DNA of 64,000 nt, taken from NCBI GenBank assembly GCA_036346375.1, contig CM070518.1:2860182-2924181 (forward strand). The letters run 5' to 3'. The notes beneath the pieces are model-generated. The model was not told the origin of the DNA, searched no databases, and was given only the letters and a program-made list of their open reading frames with translations. This document shows positions 34,591 to 44,302 of the stretch, piece after piece. The position numbers and the translations under genes are program-made. Positions within the stretch are counted from its first letter, which is position 1. Each line of letters starts with the position of its first letter. The stretch comes from Guadua angustifolia (taxonomy: Eukaryota; Streptophyta; Magnoliopsida; Poales; Poaceae).

Positions 34591-34889
34591 GCTGCTGGGC
34601 TAGATTTCCCCCCTTTTTTTTTCTTGATGATGAATCAGTATCAATAACTATATACTACCCTTATTGGCAATTGGATTAAAAGATTAATCTGCCATAGGTA
34701 CAAAATCTGCAGGATTGAAAGATTGCGAAAACGCGATTATCTTACGTAGGGCTTGATGTATATAGGGATGCCTAATATATGAGTTCGGATTTGCTTACGC
34801 ATAAGAGATAGATTCTAACCGAGACGATAAGGAAATCTTATCTCATAACAAATCAGACGTTGTTTGCATTTTTAGAATATACATCAACA
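34590..34889 (-). repeat. Probable copia 5' LTR
   Basis: On the minus strand it starts TGTTGATGTATATTCTAAAA (34889) and contains TTATGAGATAAGATTTCC, phrases of the kind found in grass copia LTRs. The 3' limit is not clear and no second copy is in the window, so this is inferred. Confidence 0.4.
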
Positions 34890-35010
34890 TTTACAACAAG
34901 CACCGGCCAGCGGAGGACACATCGCCATGCCCAGCGACTTGCAAATCCGATCCGCCGCGATGCGCACTGGTGCTGCCGAGATCGTCCGGCACTGAATCCG
35001 GCCTTCCACG

Positions 35011-35387
35011 TGTGATAGCCGATCACTAGAGAAGGAGGGACAGAGAAGAGCAGAGGCAATCGCAAAAGGGAATAGAAGAGCAGGAGAAGGGAGAAAGAGG
35101 TTTCCAGGAAGAAGATGGGGAATTTCTCATTTCATTTCTTGTCCTTCACGTTCGCATCATTATAGTATTTAAAGCTCAGCAAAGATTTACCGCACACTTG
35201 CAATTACATCTTACGGCTATAGTAATTTTCCGACAATACTACCCATCGTCATTTCCCTTCTTCAGCGCCGTCCGATCCCCTTGACTCTTCTCGCCCCTTC
35301 GATCAAACTTCTGGATTGTCTTGCTCTTTCCCGCTTGAATCATCTTTGGCGCCCTCTTCTGGTATCCTCCATTCCTCCGCCCTTACA
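35011..35387 (-). repeat. 3' LTR of the Reina-like element
   Basis: 377 bp. The polypurine tract (ATGGCGGGGAAAC on the minus strand) adjoins at 35388-35400. Confidence 0.92.
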
Positions 35388-35416
35388 GTTTCCCCGCCAT
35401 GAGAATCTGCTTGCCC

Positions 35417-36730
35417 CTAAGCACTAGCAGTGGGAAAACTTTGTTGGACCACCGAAAGATCCTCCCAGGTTGCAAGATCAGCTGGAATACCTGACCATTT
35501 AATCAGAACTTGAGTAATAGCATGATTGCCTTTCTTGACCATACGTCTCTCCAAAATACACTTAGGTTCAACATTGTCCAGATTCAAATCAGCAATACTA
35601 GGTGGGTGACGAAAGACCGGAGTAAAGTCAGGAAGGTAAGCCTTAAGTTGGGAGACGTGGAAAACCGGATGAACCTGACTTCCCGAAGGCAATTCCAATT
35701 TATACGCAGCCGGTCCAATACGTTCCAGAACACGATATGGACCAAAGAACTTAAAAGCAAGCTTCGGAAATGGCCGGTTAACAACTGAAGACTGAGCATA
35801 GGGTTGAAGCTTCAAATACACCTACTCCCCCAGCTGGAACTGTCTGTCCACTCTTTTACGATCCGCCTGCATCTTGATGCGATTCTGAGTGGCCGCCAGG
35901 TGCTGTTTCAACAACGAATCATAACGAGCACGTTCCTAAAAGAACTCCTGGACTGAATGAGATTCCACCATGTGAGCCTTGAGCAAGGGACCATACCGAG
36001 GCTCCATCCCATAAAGCACTCTAAAAGGAGAGCATCCCAGCGAAGTATGGTAGCATGTATTGTACCAAAATTCAGCCATTGCCAGCCACTTGCGCCACTG
36101 AACTGGAGAAGCATGCACTGCACATCGAAGATACATCTCTAAACATTGATTCACCCGCTCGGTCTGACCATCCGTTTGGGGGTGGTACGCAGTGCTGAGT
36201 TTCAGCTGAATATCCATAACCGAAAATAACTCCTTCCAAAACAAACTGGTAAAAATACGATCACGATCCGACACAATAGAATGAGGTAGACCGTGCAGCT
36301 TGATCACATGCTCCAGAAAAGCCCGAGCGACTTGTGAAGCAGTAAACGGGTGCTTAAGCGGTACAAAGTGCGCATATTTAGAATACCTGTCAACCACCAC
36401 CATAATCGAGTTACAACCCTCAGAAGTCGGAAGGCCTTCGATGAAATCCATCGTCACATCCTGCCAGGCCCCTTCCGGAATAGGTAAGGGCTGAAGCAAA
36501 CCCGGTAATTTTGTATGCTCATGTTTAGCTTGCTGGCAAATATTGCATTGATTAACCACATTCGTCACATCATGCTTCAACCCAGACCAAGCAAACAATT
36601 TCTTCACTCGTTGATAAGTGACAGAAATACCCGAATGGCCTCCAATAGCGCTGGCATGAAACGCATGGATGAGCTTCGTTTGCAATGCCGAATTGTTACC
36701 CACCCAAATACGACCATGATATTTGATCAA
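35417..36730 (-). pseudogene. Integrase-chromodomain part of the Reina-like polyprotein
   Basis: Integrase inserts the element's DNA copy; the chromodomain would steer it to marked chromatin. Visible: zinc-binding His/Cys set (HASAIGGHSG, CNICQQAK, 36650-36530), catalytic TMDFIEGLP (about 36450), SDRDRIF (about 36270) and QTDGQTERVN (about 36170). After stops TAG 35936-35938 and TAG 35822-35824 follow FGPYRVLERIG, HPVFHVSQLK and the chromodomain VLIKWSGIPADLATWEDL (about 35510-35455). Likely natural end: TAG 35417-35419. Confidence 0.9.
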
Positions 36731-36733
36731 TCC

Positions 36734-38275
36734 CTATTGTAACTCAAACCCGAGTTCATTCGGGCTTTGAATAGCTAACTCAGCTAATAGCTGTTGAGAT
36801 TTGCGGTCGGTAACATATGTATTAAGCACTTCTTGGATCCATAATGGCTGTACTCCCGAAACCGACTGGACTGCCATCAAATGTCCAATACGAGATAATG
36901 CATCTGCTACACAATTAGTGATGCCCTTCTTGAAATTAATACGAAAATGAAGGCCCATTAGCTTCGTCATCGCGCGTTGTTGTAAATCAGACACCAACTT
37001 TTGTTCACCCAAATAACATAAGCTGCGGTGATCAGTATTAATAATGAATTCACCACGTTGCAAATAGGGACGCCACCTCTCCACGGCAAGAATGACAGCC
37101 AAAAACTCCTTCTCGTAGATAGACAGTTTTTGATGACGAGGACTGAGAGCTTTGCTGATAAATGCAATTGGGTGGCCTTCCTGCATAAGCACCGCACCAA
37201 TGCCTGCATCGCATGCATCCGTTTCCACCACGAATGTATGCTGGAAATCAGGCATGGCTAACACAGGAGTTTGTGTCATGGCTTGCTTCAACTGCTCGAA
37301 GGCATCAGTGGCCAAAACAGTCCACTAGAACGCTTTCTTTTTCAACAAGTTTGTCAAAGGTCTTGAGATAACCGCATAATTCTTCACAAACTTGCGATAG
37401 TACCCAGTGAGGCCAAGAAATCCCCTTAATTCTGTGACATTTTGTGGTTGTGGCCAATTTAGCATAGCTTGGGTCTTCTCAGGATCAGTTGCAACCCCTT
37501 GATCGGAAATCACATGGCCGAGATAAAGGATCCTTCGGCATGCAAAGTCACACTTAGATCTTTTAACAAAGAGCTGATGCTGGTGCAATAATGACAAAAC
37601 CATCACCAAGTGCTGGACATGATCAGCTAAGGTGGGACTGTAGATTAATATGTCATCCATAAAAACCAGGACGAATTTGCGCAAACAAGAAGCTAACAGC
37701 GAATTCATCAAACATTGAAAGGTAGCTAGGGCATTTGTTAAGCCAAATGGCATAACTCGGAACTCAAAGTGCCCATGGTGAGTTTTGAAGGCTGTTTTGA
37801 AGATATCTGCTTCCACCATTCTAATCTGATGATAGCCAAACTTTAAATCAAGTTTGGAGAAAAATTGTGTGCCCGCTAATTCATCAATCAATTCATCCAC
37901 AACAGGCATTGGAAACTTATTCTTGATAGTGATACTGTTAAGCTTCCGATAATCGACGCAAAAACGCCAACTACCATCCTTCTTACGCACCAGCAGGACT
38001 GGCGAAGCAAACGGACTGGTACTCCTTTGAATGAGGCCTGCTCGCAACATATTGTCCACTTGAGCTTCAATCTCATCTTTTTGCATGGGAGAATACCGGT
38101 ATGGTCTGCTATTCACTGGAATGGAACCAGGAATCGAAGTAATTGCATGATCATAAGAACGAGATGGAGGTAAAGAAGTAGGTTCCTCAAACACAGCTTG
38201 AAACCTAGCAATAACATCTTGGATGTCCGGTGGAATGTTCTCCTCTTGGTTGCGGAAATGCTTATCATCACTCAT
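36734..38275 (-). pseudogene. Reverse transcriptase-RNase H of the Reina-like polyprotein
   Basis: RT: AVFEEPTSLPPSRSYDHAI, FASPVLLVRKKDGSWRFCVD, KLDLKFGYHQIR, VMPFGLTNA and the catalytic VFMDDILIYS (about 37660). TAG at 37325-37327 falls between RT and RNase H. RNase H: FVVETDACDAGIGAVL (about 37235), YEKEFLAVILA, NTDHRSL and VADALSR (about 36900). TAG at 36734-36736 separates it from integrase. All in the frame of gag and integrase. Confidence 0.92.
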
Positions 38276-40018
38276 TTGAATAGACTAGATCTCATTGGTA
38301 TTGCGCCAACGATATACTTCCTTAGCCGGCTGAGCAGATAATGGGTACTTCGGCACAGAAGTAACACCTTGAAGCCTCACAGTCTGTCCCAAATGTGTGA
38401 ACTCTAACATTTTCTATTTCTAATGACAAAGCCTAGGACTATGACGTTGCAACCAATCCATTCCAATCACAGCATCAAACACCCCCAAGTCAAGAATGCA
38501 CATATCCATATGGAATGTGTGTCCCTGAGCCCACCATTCCATATTCGGTATATAACCCTTACAGGTCAAGGTCTCTCCATTTGCCACCGAAACTTGAATA
38601 GGAGGCATAGACTCTGGACGATACTTGAGTAGTTCTAGACAAGCAGTATTGAGAAAACTATGCGAACTGCCAGAGTCAATCAAGGCTACAATCACCTGAG
38701 TTCCCACCATGGCTTGTATGCAAATGGTTTCCAAATCTATCACACCAGACAACGCATGCAGAGACAGATTATACTGTTCCTGATCAAACTCCTTGTCAGC
38801 TGTATCCAACGCTGTCAACACTTCATCGCTAATGTACTCCAGTTGATCAGGAATTTGCATAGCATGCACTTGAGCTTGTGGAATTGGTTTGCATTGATGG
38901 TCACGCTCAAACTTCTCACCACATTTAAAACAAAGCCCACGGGCTCTTCTGTATTCGCGAAGTTGACGTGCACGAGCTAAATCATCAGTCGCTGGTTTAA
39001 TCTGCCCAGGCGCACCCTCAGGTCGGACAGTGATTCCAAACCTTTGTGCCGGGGACAGTTTTGGATATTTCATGCGCATTTTGTCCCACTTTTCCTCTTG
39101 AATCTGGGCTAACAGGAATGCTTTACGAATGGAATCCAGCAGCTGGATCTCCACTTCGTACCGAAGTTCTTCTTTCAGACCCAACACAAAATGATTAATG
39201 AAAAAATCTTCAGTGCATGCTGTATTATAGGCCTTTACCTTATACATCACCTTCTCAAATTCATTACGGTAGTCCAACACACTACCCGTTTGTTTAACTC
39301 GGATCAGGTCTCGGATGTATCTGCGAGAATCAAATGCCCCAAACTCCATTTCAATGGCGAGTATGAACTCTTCCCAATCATTTCCCGGATGTTCCGCCTG
39401 ATAAGCCTACAGCCACATCGCTGCATTTCCCTCCAGATGCATGGCAGCCGCCGTGACCCATAAGGATGGATCGATATTGTACATAGTAAAGTATTGCATG
39501 CATCGATTTCTCCATAACCGAGGTTCTTCACCATCAAATTTGGGAAACGTCAATTTGGGAAGAGGTACCTTCTTATCGGCAGGCCATGCCTCCAACACCT
39601 GAGTCGACGGGGTATGATCCAGTTTTCTCGTCTCCAGACCACCGCGCCAAGGCGGTCCCGGACATTTGCCCAAAATACCTACCGTAGGAGCAGTCAGGTC
39701 CCCGACCGGATGAACTGAAGACACCAGCGGTGGAAAATGTGGAGTGTTCAACTGAAAATCATCCCCGACATGCCCCGAGGATTGCCCTCCCTGCGCATCC
39801 TTTACTGAGGCCATCACCTTTTGAAACTGATCCATCAACCCCATGATCACAGTATTGTGCTCCTGGACTTGGGCTTGAATGGCCGGTATGGCCTCCACCG
39901 GCTTGATCTTCTCCACAATAAACTCCAAATTGGCCTTCAATGAACCCCATCTCTCATCCATTTGTTCCCAACGTGCATCCGCTTGATCCTTTACCTCACC
40001 CATCGCCTTCAGTACCAA
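38276..40018 (-). pseudogene. gag-protease of the Reina-like polyprotein
   Basis: Starts at ATG 40016-40018 (MVLKAMGEVKDQAD). A coiled-coil-like N-terminus is followed by LPKLTFPKFDGEEPRLWRN (about 39560) and the gag core. TAG at 39407-39409 splits it. Then a zinc knuckle CFKCGEKFERDHQC (about 38938-38897, Gly-less CCHC), and protease LIDSGSSHSFLN (about 38680) and VIGMDWLQRHSP (about 38450). TAGs at 38420-38422, 38414-38416 and 38285-38287 lead to RT. No frameshift is needed to join these parts. Confidence 0.9.
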
Positions 40019-40167
40019 TTGGTCTGCTCGGATGGCTTAGGTGGTGCCGTGGTGACGATCGATTGAACTAACCAACCAGGGAAGAAACTCAGATGAGGAA
40101 TTCCGAGATCGTTCCCTACGCTGGGATTTTACAGTTCAACCACAAAAAATTTTTCAGTGATCACCAG

Positions 40168-40179
40168 GCTCTGATACCA
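40168..40179 (-). other. Primer-binding site of the Reina-like element
   Basis: GCTCTGATACCA on the plus strand, i.e. TGGTATCAGAGC on the minus, 2 bp from the 5' LTR. Confidence 0.9.
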
Positions 40180-40181
40180 GA

Positions 40182-40558
40182 TGTGATAGCTGATCACTAG
40201 AGAAGGAGGGACAGAGAAGAGCAGAGGCAATCGCAAAAGGTAATAGAAGAGCAGGAGAAGGGAGAAAGAGGTTTCCCGGAAGAAGATGGGGAATTTCTCA
40301 TTTCATTTCTTGTCCTTCACGTTCGCATCATTACAGTATTTAAAGCTCAGCAAAGATTTACTGCACACTTGCAATTACATCTTCTGACTCTGATAATTTT
40401 CCGACAATACTACCCATCGTCATTTCCCTTCTTCAGCGCCGTCCGATCCCCTTGACTCTTCTCGCCCCTTCGATCAAACTTCTGGATTGTCTTGCTCTTT
40501 CCCGCTTGAATCATCTTTGGCGCCCTCTTCTGGTATCCTCCATTCCTCCGCCCTTACA
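40182..40558 (-). repeat. 5' LTR of the Reina-like element
   Basis: 377 bp, TGTAAGGGCG (40558) to CTATCACA (40182). Confidence 0.92.
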
Positions 40559-40568
40559 CCACGCCACC

Positions 40569-41040
40569 AATGATGGCTGATCCGACCCTCCCGGACCCTA
40601 CCATCGTCGCCAGATACAAGGAGGCGCGGTGGCCCTCCGGGCGAGTCCCTCTCGTGCCACTCGCTGCGGATCTCGGAGGCTGTGGCGAGGCACGCGGTGT
40701 CAAGGTTGGCTGAGGTGGAGAATGGCATGGTGGGAAGCGACGGGTTTGATTACGACCTCATCATCGGCGCCGTTGTCAGAGTGCACGGCGCCGCGCTCCA
40801 CGTTGCAGAGGAGGTCAGTACCACTACGGCTTCACAATTCGGGTTAAATGTGGCACATTGTTTGGTACTAGCACATTGTTCAGGCGAACAAGAAGGTTGG
40901 AGAAGAAGAAGCGAATGAGGCATCGAGGTTGATGGCGACGACGATGGGCGTCTTAGAAGGAGCGGGTGTGTCTGCTGTACCACCTCGCGCTCAAGGACAT
41001 CCTCAACTGGGCCGTCCATTGCCATCTCTTCTTCTACCAG
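40569..41040 (+). pseudogene. Unidentified gene fragment
   Basis: Reads as coding DNA of grass type: ADPTLPDPTIVARYKEARWPSG, then shifted SCHSLRISEAVARHAVSRLA followed by EVENGMVGSDGFDYDLIIGA (about 40650-40770) and, after a GT that may be a splice donor (40811), ALKDILNWAVHCHLFFYQD (about 40989-41045). I do not recognise the protein. Its left neighbour before the Reina-like insertion is 34890-35010. It may be the first piece of the gene-fragment cluster to its right. Confidence 0.4.
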
Positions 41041-41652
41041 GACTTAGTGCCCGTCTCTCCCCTTCCACCCCCTCTATAACTGTTGTTTATGATTTTAGGC
41101 ACTAGCTGTTTGATATAATGCCTGAATGAAATACAACCTTGGTGCCATTCCTTCAAACTCTTCCATCACCATGGGTAGATCATCCTCCACCTTCCGCTCT
41201 TCGCTGAGGACAAGGTCAGATTGATTGCTTGATTCCCTCCTCTAATTGTAATATCAAATGGAGAAGAGAATAAATGAGAGGCATACACCTCACACTACAG
41301 TTGCTATGCTTCCACCAGTTTGTGTGCCATAGTTTGATATGAGGAGGATTGGATTGTGTGTATCTGCCTATCATCCACCTTGTGATGATAAGAAATGAAA
41401 TTTTGTATCATCCACCTTGTGATGATAAGAAATGAAAATTTTCATTTACTAAAAGTGCGAAGGCTGCGAATTTTTGCTTGCTCAGAAATTCGTTTGTGTT
41501 AACTTGATATGTACTTCATCATTTATTTGCTCGGTGAGGTTTGGCATTTAGTGCAATAATTTTTACCAAGTGGTGCACTTAAAGCTTGAGCATTGCCCTA
41601 AGTTTTCCACAACTGAATTAAAATAATTTGTATCAGCATAGTGTTGTCCATA
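41041..41652. other. Non-coding stretch with a 35-bp direct duplication
   Basis: TATCATCCACCTTGTGATGA plus TAAGAAATGAAA occurs at about 41367 and 41405. Nothing else supported. Confidence 0.5.
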
Positions 41653-41907
41653 CTCTCTCCATTCCAAAATATAAGGCGCGGTTTGACTTGGCACGGTCTC
41701 CTAAACTATACTTTGACCTTTGATTTCTCTTATCCAATATCATTCATACAAACAAAATCACTATCATTACAAAGTACTTTTAAATATGAATTCAATGGTA
41801 TTACTTTTATATCACAAAATTTTTATATAGTTAGACAAATCATTGGTCAAAGATTTCAAAGTTTGAATCTTGAAATGCGCGTGCCTTATATTTTGGAATG
41901 GAGGGAG
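41653..41907. mobile_element. Stowaway MITE
   Basis: 255 bp with inverted ends CTCTCTCCATTCCAAAATAT and ATATTTTGGAATGGAGGGAG, flanked by TA on both sides (41651-41652 and 41908-41909). Typical Tc1/mariner-derived MITE of grasses. The ORF inside is not a gene. Confidence 0.92.
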
Positions 41908-42007
41908 TATAATATTAGCCAATAGAGATCCCACATCATACTCGTAGAGGACCCCCTCAATATCGCTTGCATCATCATGGACCTTAAAATAATCAGTAGA
42001 TTGTGTA

Positions 42008-42083
42008 ACTGTTACTGCTCTTATATTATTTGGAAAGGGCCTGAGATTGTTACTGCTCTTATATTATTTGGAAAGGGCCTGAG
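42008..42083. repeat. 38-bp tandem duplication
   Basis: GTTACTGCTCTTATATTATT plus TGGAAAGGGCCTGAGATT twice in a row. Confidence 0.85.
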
Positions 42084-42206
42084 ATTTTGTTATAGGCTAA
42101 CTTCTGCTCTATATACTATCTAAAGTTCTATATCTGCCACCGAATAAACTGTTCTAACTGGGCTTCTCTCAAGATTGCTTGTATCACTCTCCATTATCCT
42201 CGTCTT

Positions 42207-42446
42207 GTGTGGTACCTCCTCAACATTTACAACAAGCTGGTCCGACCTTGTCACCATTTCTCCTTCCCTACTCTTTAACCCGAGATTTCTTTATCCTAAA
42301 TTCCTAATCCAATATTCACTATGCAGGTTCTAAAAGTAGTGCCCTTCCCGTACACCATCACCACCTTCCATTTTGCATCCGGCTCCATCTTTATCACCCT
42401 CATGTGGTTGCTTAATCTGCATCCTAGGCCAAGGCTCTCCCTTTAA
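42207..42446 (+). pseudogene. Phosphoenolpyruvate/phosphate translocator-like fragment (two exons)
   Basis: VWYLLNIYNKL (42207-42239), a GT...AG gap of 87 bp (42240-42326, acceptor CTATGCAG), then VLKVVPFPYTITTFHFASGS and IFITLMWLLNLHPRPRLSL ending TAA 42444-42446. This matches the first membrane helices of plastid triose-phosphate-translocator-family proteins, best the PPT subgroup (WYLxNIYxNIYNK, then PYPYT). Real PPTs continue for about 200 more residues, so only a piece is present. The intron is kept, so the piece came from genomic DNA, not from an mRNA copy. Confidence 0.65.
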
Positions 42447-42610
42447 ATAAGTAACTTTGTTTACTTATTCATGTAAAATTGTTTTTTCCTGAGAACATAT
42501 GCATGTAAAATTGTAAAGTAATACAAAAGTGATGAGGTGTTGTTTTATTTTTGGACACAGCATGCAAAGATCCTGCAATTACAGATTACCTTGTCAAATG
42601 TGATGTGCAG

Positions 42611-43332
42611 GATAAAAGGCTGAACATCATTTCTAAAGGCCTAGACTTTGGACACACTAAAAAATCTGGCAGAGGACATGAATGAGGTTTGTTGTAGGTG
42701 CATGTAGCTTCTTTATTGATTAAATTAGATTGATTCTCTGTTTGCATTAAGTCAAAGCTAAAATTATTCATGTAACTTTAACTCTCTACTAGCATTAAGA
42801 ACTAAAATTGTTCATGTAGTTTTGCAGGAACTAGATAGGCAGGCCCCTTTGATGGATGAGATTGACTCCAAGGCTGACTTTTAGTTTTTCGTCTTTTCAA
42901 AAATAATTGTTATCATAATGTCCATAGTTAAAGTTGAAAGAAATGCACGTGCGTAATTTTTCAGGTGGATAAAGCTAATGCAGAGCTAAGAAAGACTAAT
43001 GTGAAGCTAAAAGAAACTGTCAGCTAGGTGAGCAGTTGGTTTTGTTAAAATGAAGTCTTAATTTACAACTTAACTATTGTTGCAGTGTTCTTAGTTTTAC
43101 TGACAAATCTGGGTGCTGTGCAGTTTCGATCGACTAGAAACTTCACAATTGATATCATCTTGATTTGCGTCATTCTTGGCATTGCTACATACCTCTACAA
43201 CTTAACTGCCATTGCAGTGTTTTTAGTTTTACTGAAAAATCTGGGTGTTGTGTAGTTTCGATTGACTAGGAACTTCACAATTGATATCATCTTGATTTAC
43301 ATCCTTCTTGGCATTGCTGCATACCTCTACAA
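42611..43332 (+). pseudogene. SYP7-type Qc-SNARE (syntaxin) C-terminal gene fragment, last exon duplicated
   Basis: Exons with splice-like borders: 42611-42686 (KRLNIISKGLD then, after a small insertion that shifts frame, LDTLKNLAEDMNE), 42828-42878 (ELDRQAPLMDEIDSKAD), 42965-43027 (VDKANAELRKTNVKLKETVS, ending in TAG where Gln is expected), and 43124-43200 (FRSTRNFTIDIILICVILGI ATYLYN). The last is repeated 132 bp on at 43256-43332. This is the SNARE helix plus C-terminal membrane anchor of plant SYP71-like proteins, which act in endomembrane and plasma-membrane fusion. The N-terminal part is absent, there is no promoter, and stop and frameshift make it a pseudogene. Confidence 0.8.
43064..43332. 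repeat. 132-bp tandem duplication covering the SNARE membrane-anchor exon
   Basis: TACAACTTAACTATTGTTGC...ATACCTC is followed by a diverged second copy TACAACTTAACTGCCATTGC. Both include the acceptor (GTGCAG / GTGTAG) and the exon. Confidence 0.85.
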
Positions 43333-43740
43333 GTGCTCATCAATTTTATCGATCACTACATGTTATTTGTTTGAGTTATTATCTGGTTTTCTTGATGAAA
43401 TAGGGGGTTCTCCCACTTTTTCATAAGAAAAATATTAGTTAGTTTAATGCCTAATTCCTTGATTTTCGAAGATTCAAATTTACTATCTTCTAACAATGTA
43501 ATAGTATTGTGTCTTACTTTAAACAAATTATGTTGTAACTATGGTGAATATGGACATGCTCTCCCCAGGTGCCCTAAGACCATTTAAAATGGTAATCCTC
43601 ATATATTCATCTTATATATCTTCGGTTTTAGTACTGTATACTTTCTAGTGGTATAATCCTTATTTTCATAGTACTGCATGCTTTTTGACAATCTCTTGCT
43701 AGTTATTACATAAATATGAGCCAGTGGTGGTGGTCCGTTC
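43333..43740. other. No recognised feature
   Basis: AT-rich non-coding DNA after the SNARE fragment. Confidence 0.4.
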
Positions 43741-43747
43741 TCTCTCG

Positions 43748-43971
43748 TCCTCTATAAGAAAAGCTACGATCCGATGTATGGGTCACAGGATAAAAAGGAA
43801 ATTAACCGCATCTCTCTTTCTGACCACTCACGCTTCCCCTGGCTGGGCCATTACCCACTTCTCCCTCCCGTGGCAACTCAAGGGTGCAATTTTATTTTTG
43901 TAAATATGTTATATGATTTGATTATTTGGTTAAAAATATATTTCCATTGCAACGCATGGACACTTGACTAG
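43748..43971 (+). mobile_element. Helitron-like element or Helitron 3' end
   Basis: The right side CCATTGCAACGCATGGACAC...ACTAG followed by T resembles the 3' ends of grass Helitrons (short imperfect palindrome CCATTGCAACGCATGG, then CTAG, inserted before T). TCCTCTATAAGAAAAGCTAC at 43748 resembles a 5' end, but the expected A before TC is not seen. The left limit is therefore uncertain and the element may be longer. Confidence 0.45.
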
Positions 43972-44302
43972 TTTTCACTGAAATTTTAGTTTGACTAGTT
44001 TTCACTGAAATTTTAGTTTTCTTTTCTTTTTCCCTCTCTTAAGGAAGATTAATTTCTTTCACTGAAATTTTTTCCCTCTCTTTTTCCCTCTTAACAAAGC
44101 CTTTTAGTTTTCACTAAAATTTTTTGCCACGTTTTGGTATAGTTTTAGGTTTTGTTCTACTTCCTCATTTCTCTCTTCCTCCCTTTGTTAGCGGATCGTT
44201 TTGGGTTTCAACTCTAGCCTACCCTAACTTGCTTGGGACTAAAAGGCTTTGTTGTTGTTGTTGTTTCTTTTTCCCTCTCTTAAGGAAGATTAATTTCTTT
44301 AT
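43960..44302. repeat. Local direct repeats
   Basis: GACTAGTTTTCACTGAAATT plus TTAGTTT occurs twice (about 43966-44020). CTTTTTCCCTCTCTTAAGGA plus AGATTAATTTCTTT occurs at about 44025 and 44269, flanking the SINE-like tail. Confidence 0.75.
44210..44264 (+). mobile_element. SINE-like 3' tail (Au-SINE type)
   Basis: CTAGCCTACCCTAACTTGCT, TGGGACTAAAAGGCTTTG and a (TTG)n end are the usual 3' end of a SINE family spread in grasses. No A or B box upstream, so only a 5'-truncated copy. Confidence 0.5.

Larger units (their letters stand above)
35011..40558 (-). mobile_element. Complete Ty3/gypsy element, Reina-like chromovirus, 5548 bp
   Basis: 377-bp LTRs at both ends (TGTAAGGGCGG...TATCACA on the minus strand), identical target duplications CCACG at 35006-35010 and 40559-40563, primer-binding site and polypurine tract in place. 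Polyprotein order is gag, protease, RT, RNase H, integrase, chromodomain. Small size, short LTRs and chromodomain suggest the Reina clade. The whole polyprotein lies in one frame, broken only by TAG stops. About a dozen differences separate the two LTRs, so insertion is fairly recent compared with its neighbours. Confidence 0.93.

Noticed and set aside
34007..34647. A run of frames on both strands that might be a host gene
   Set aside because: No domain. GC-rich, and the position fits a copia leader.
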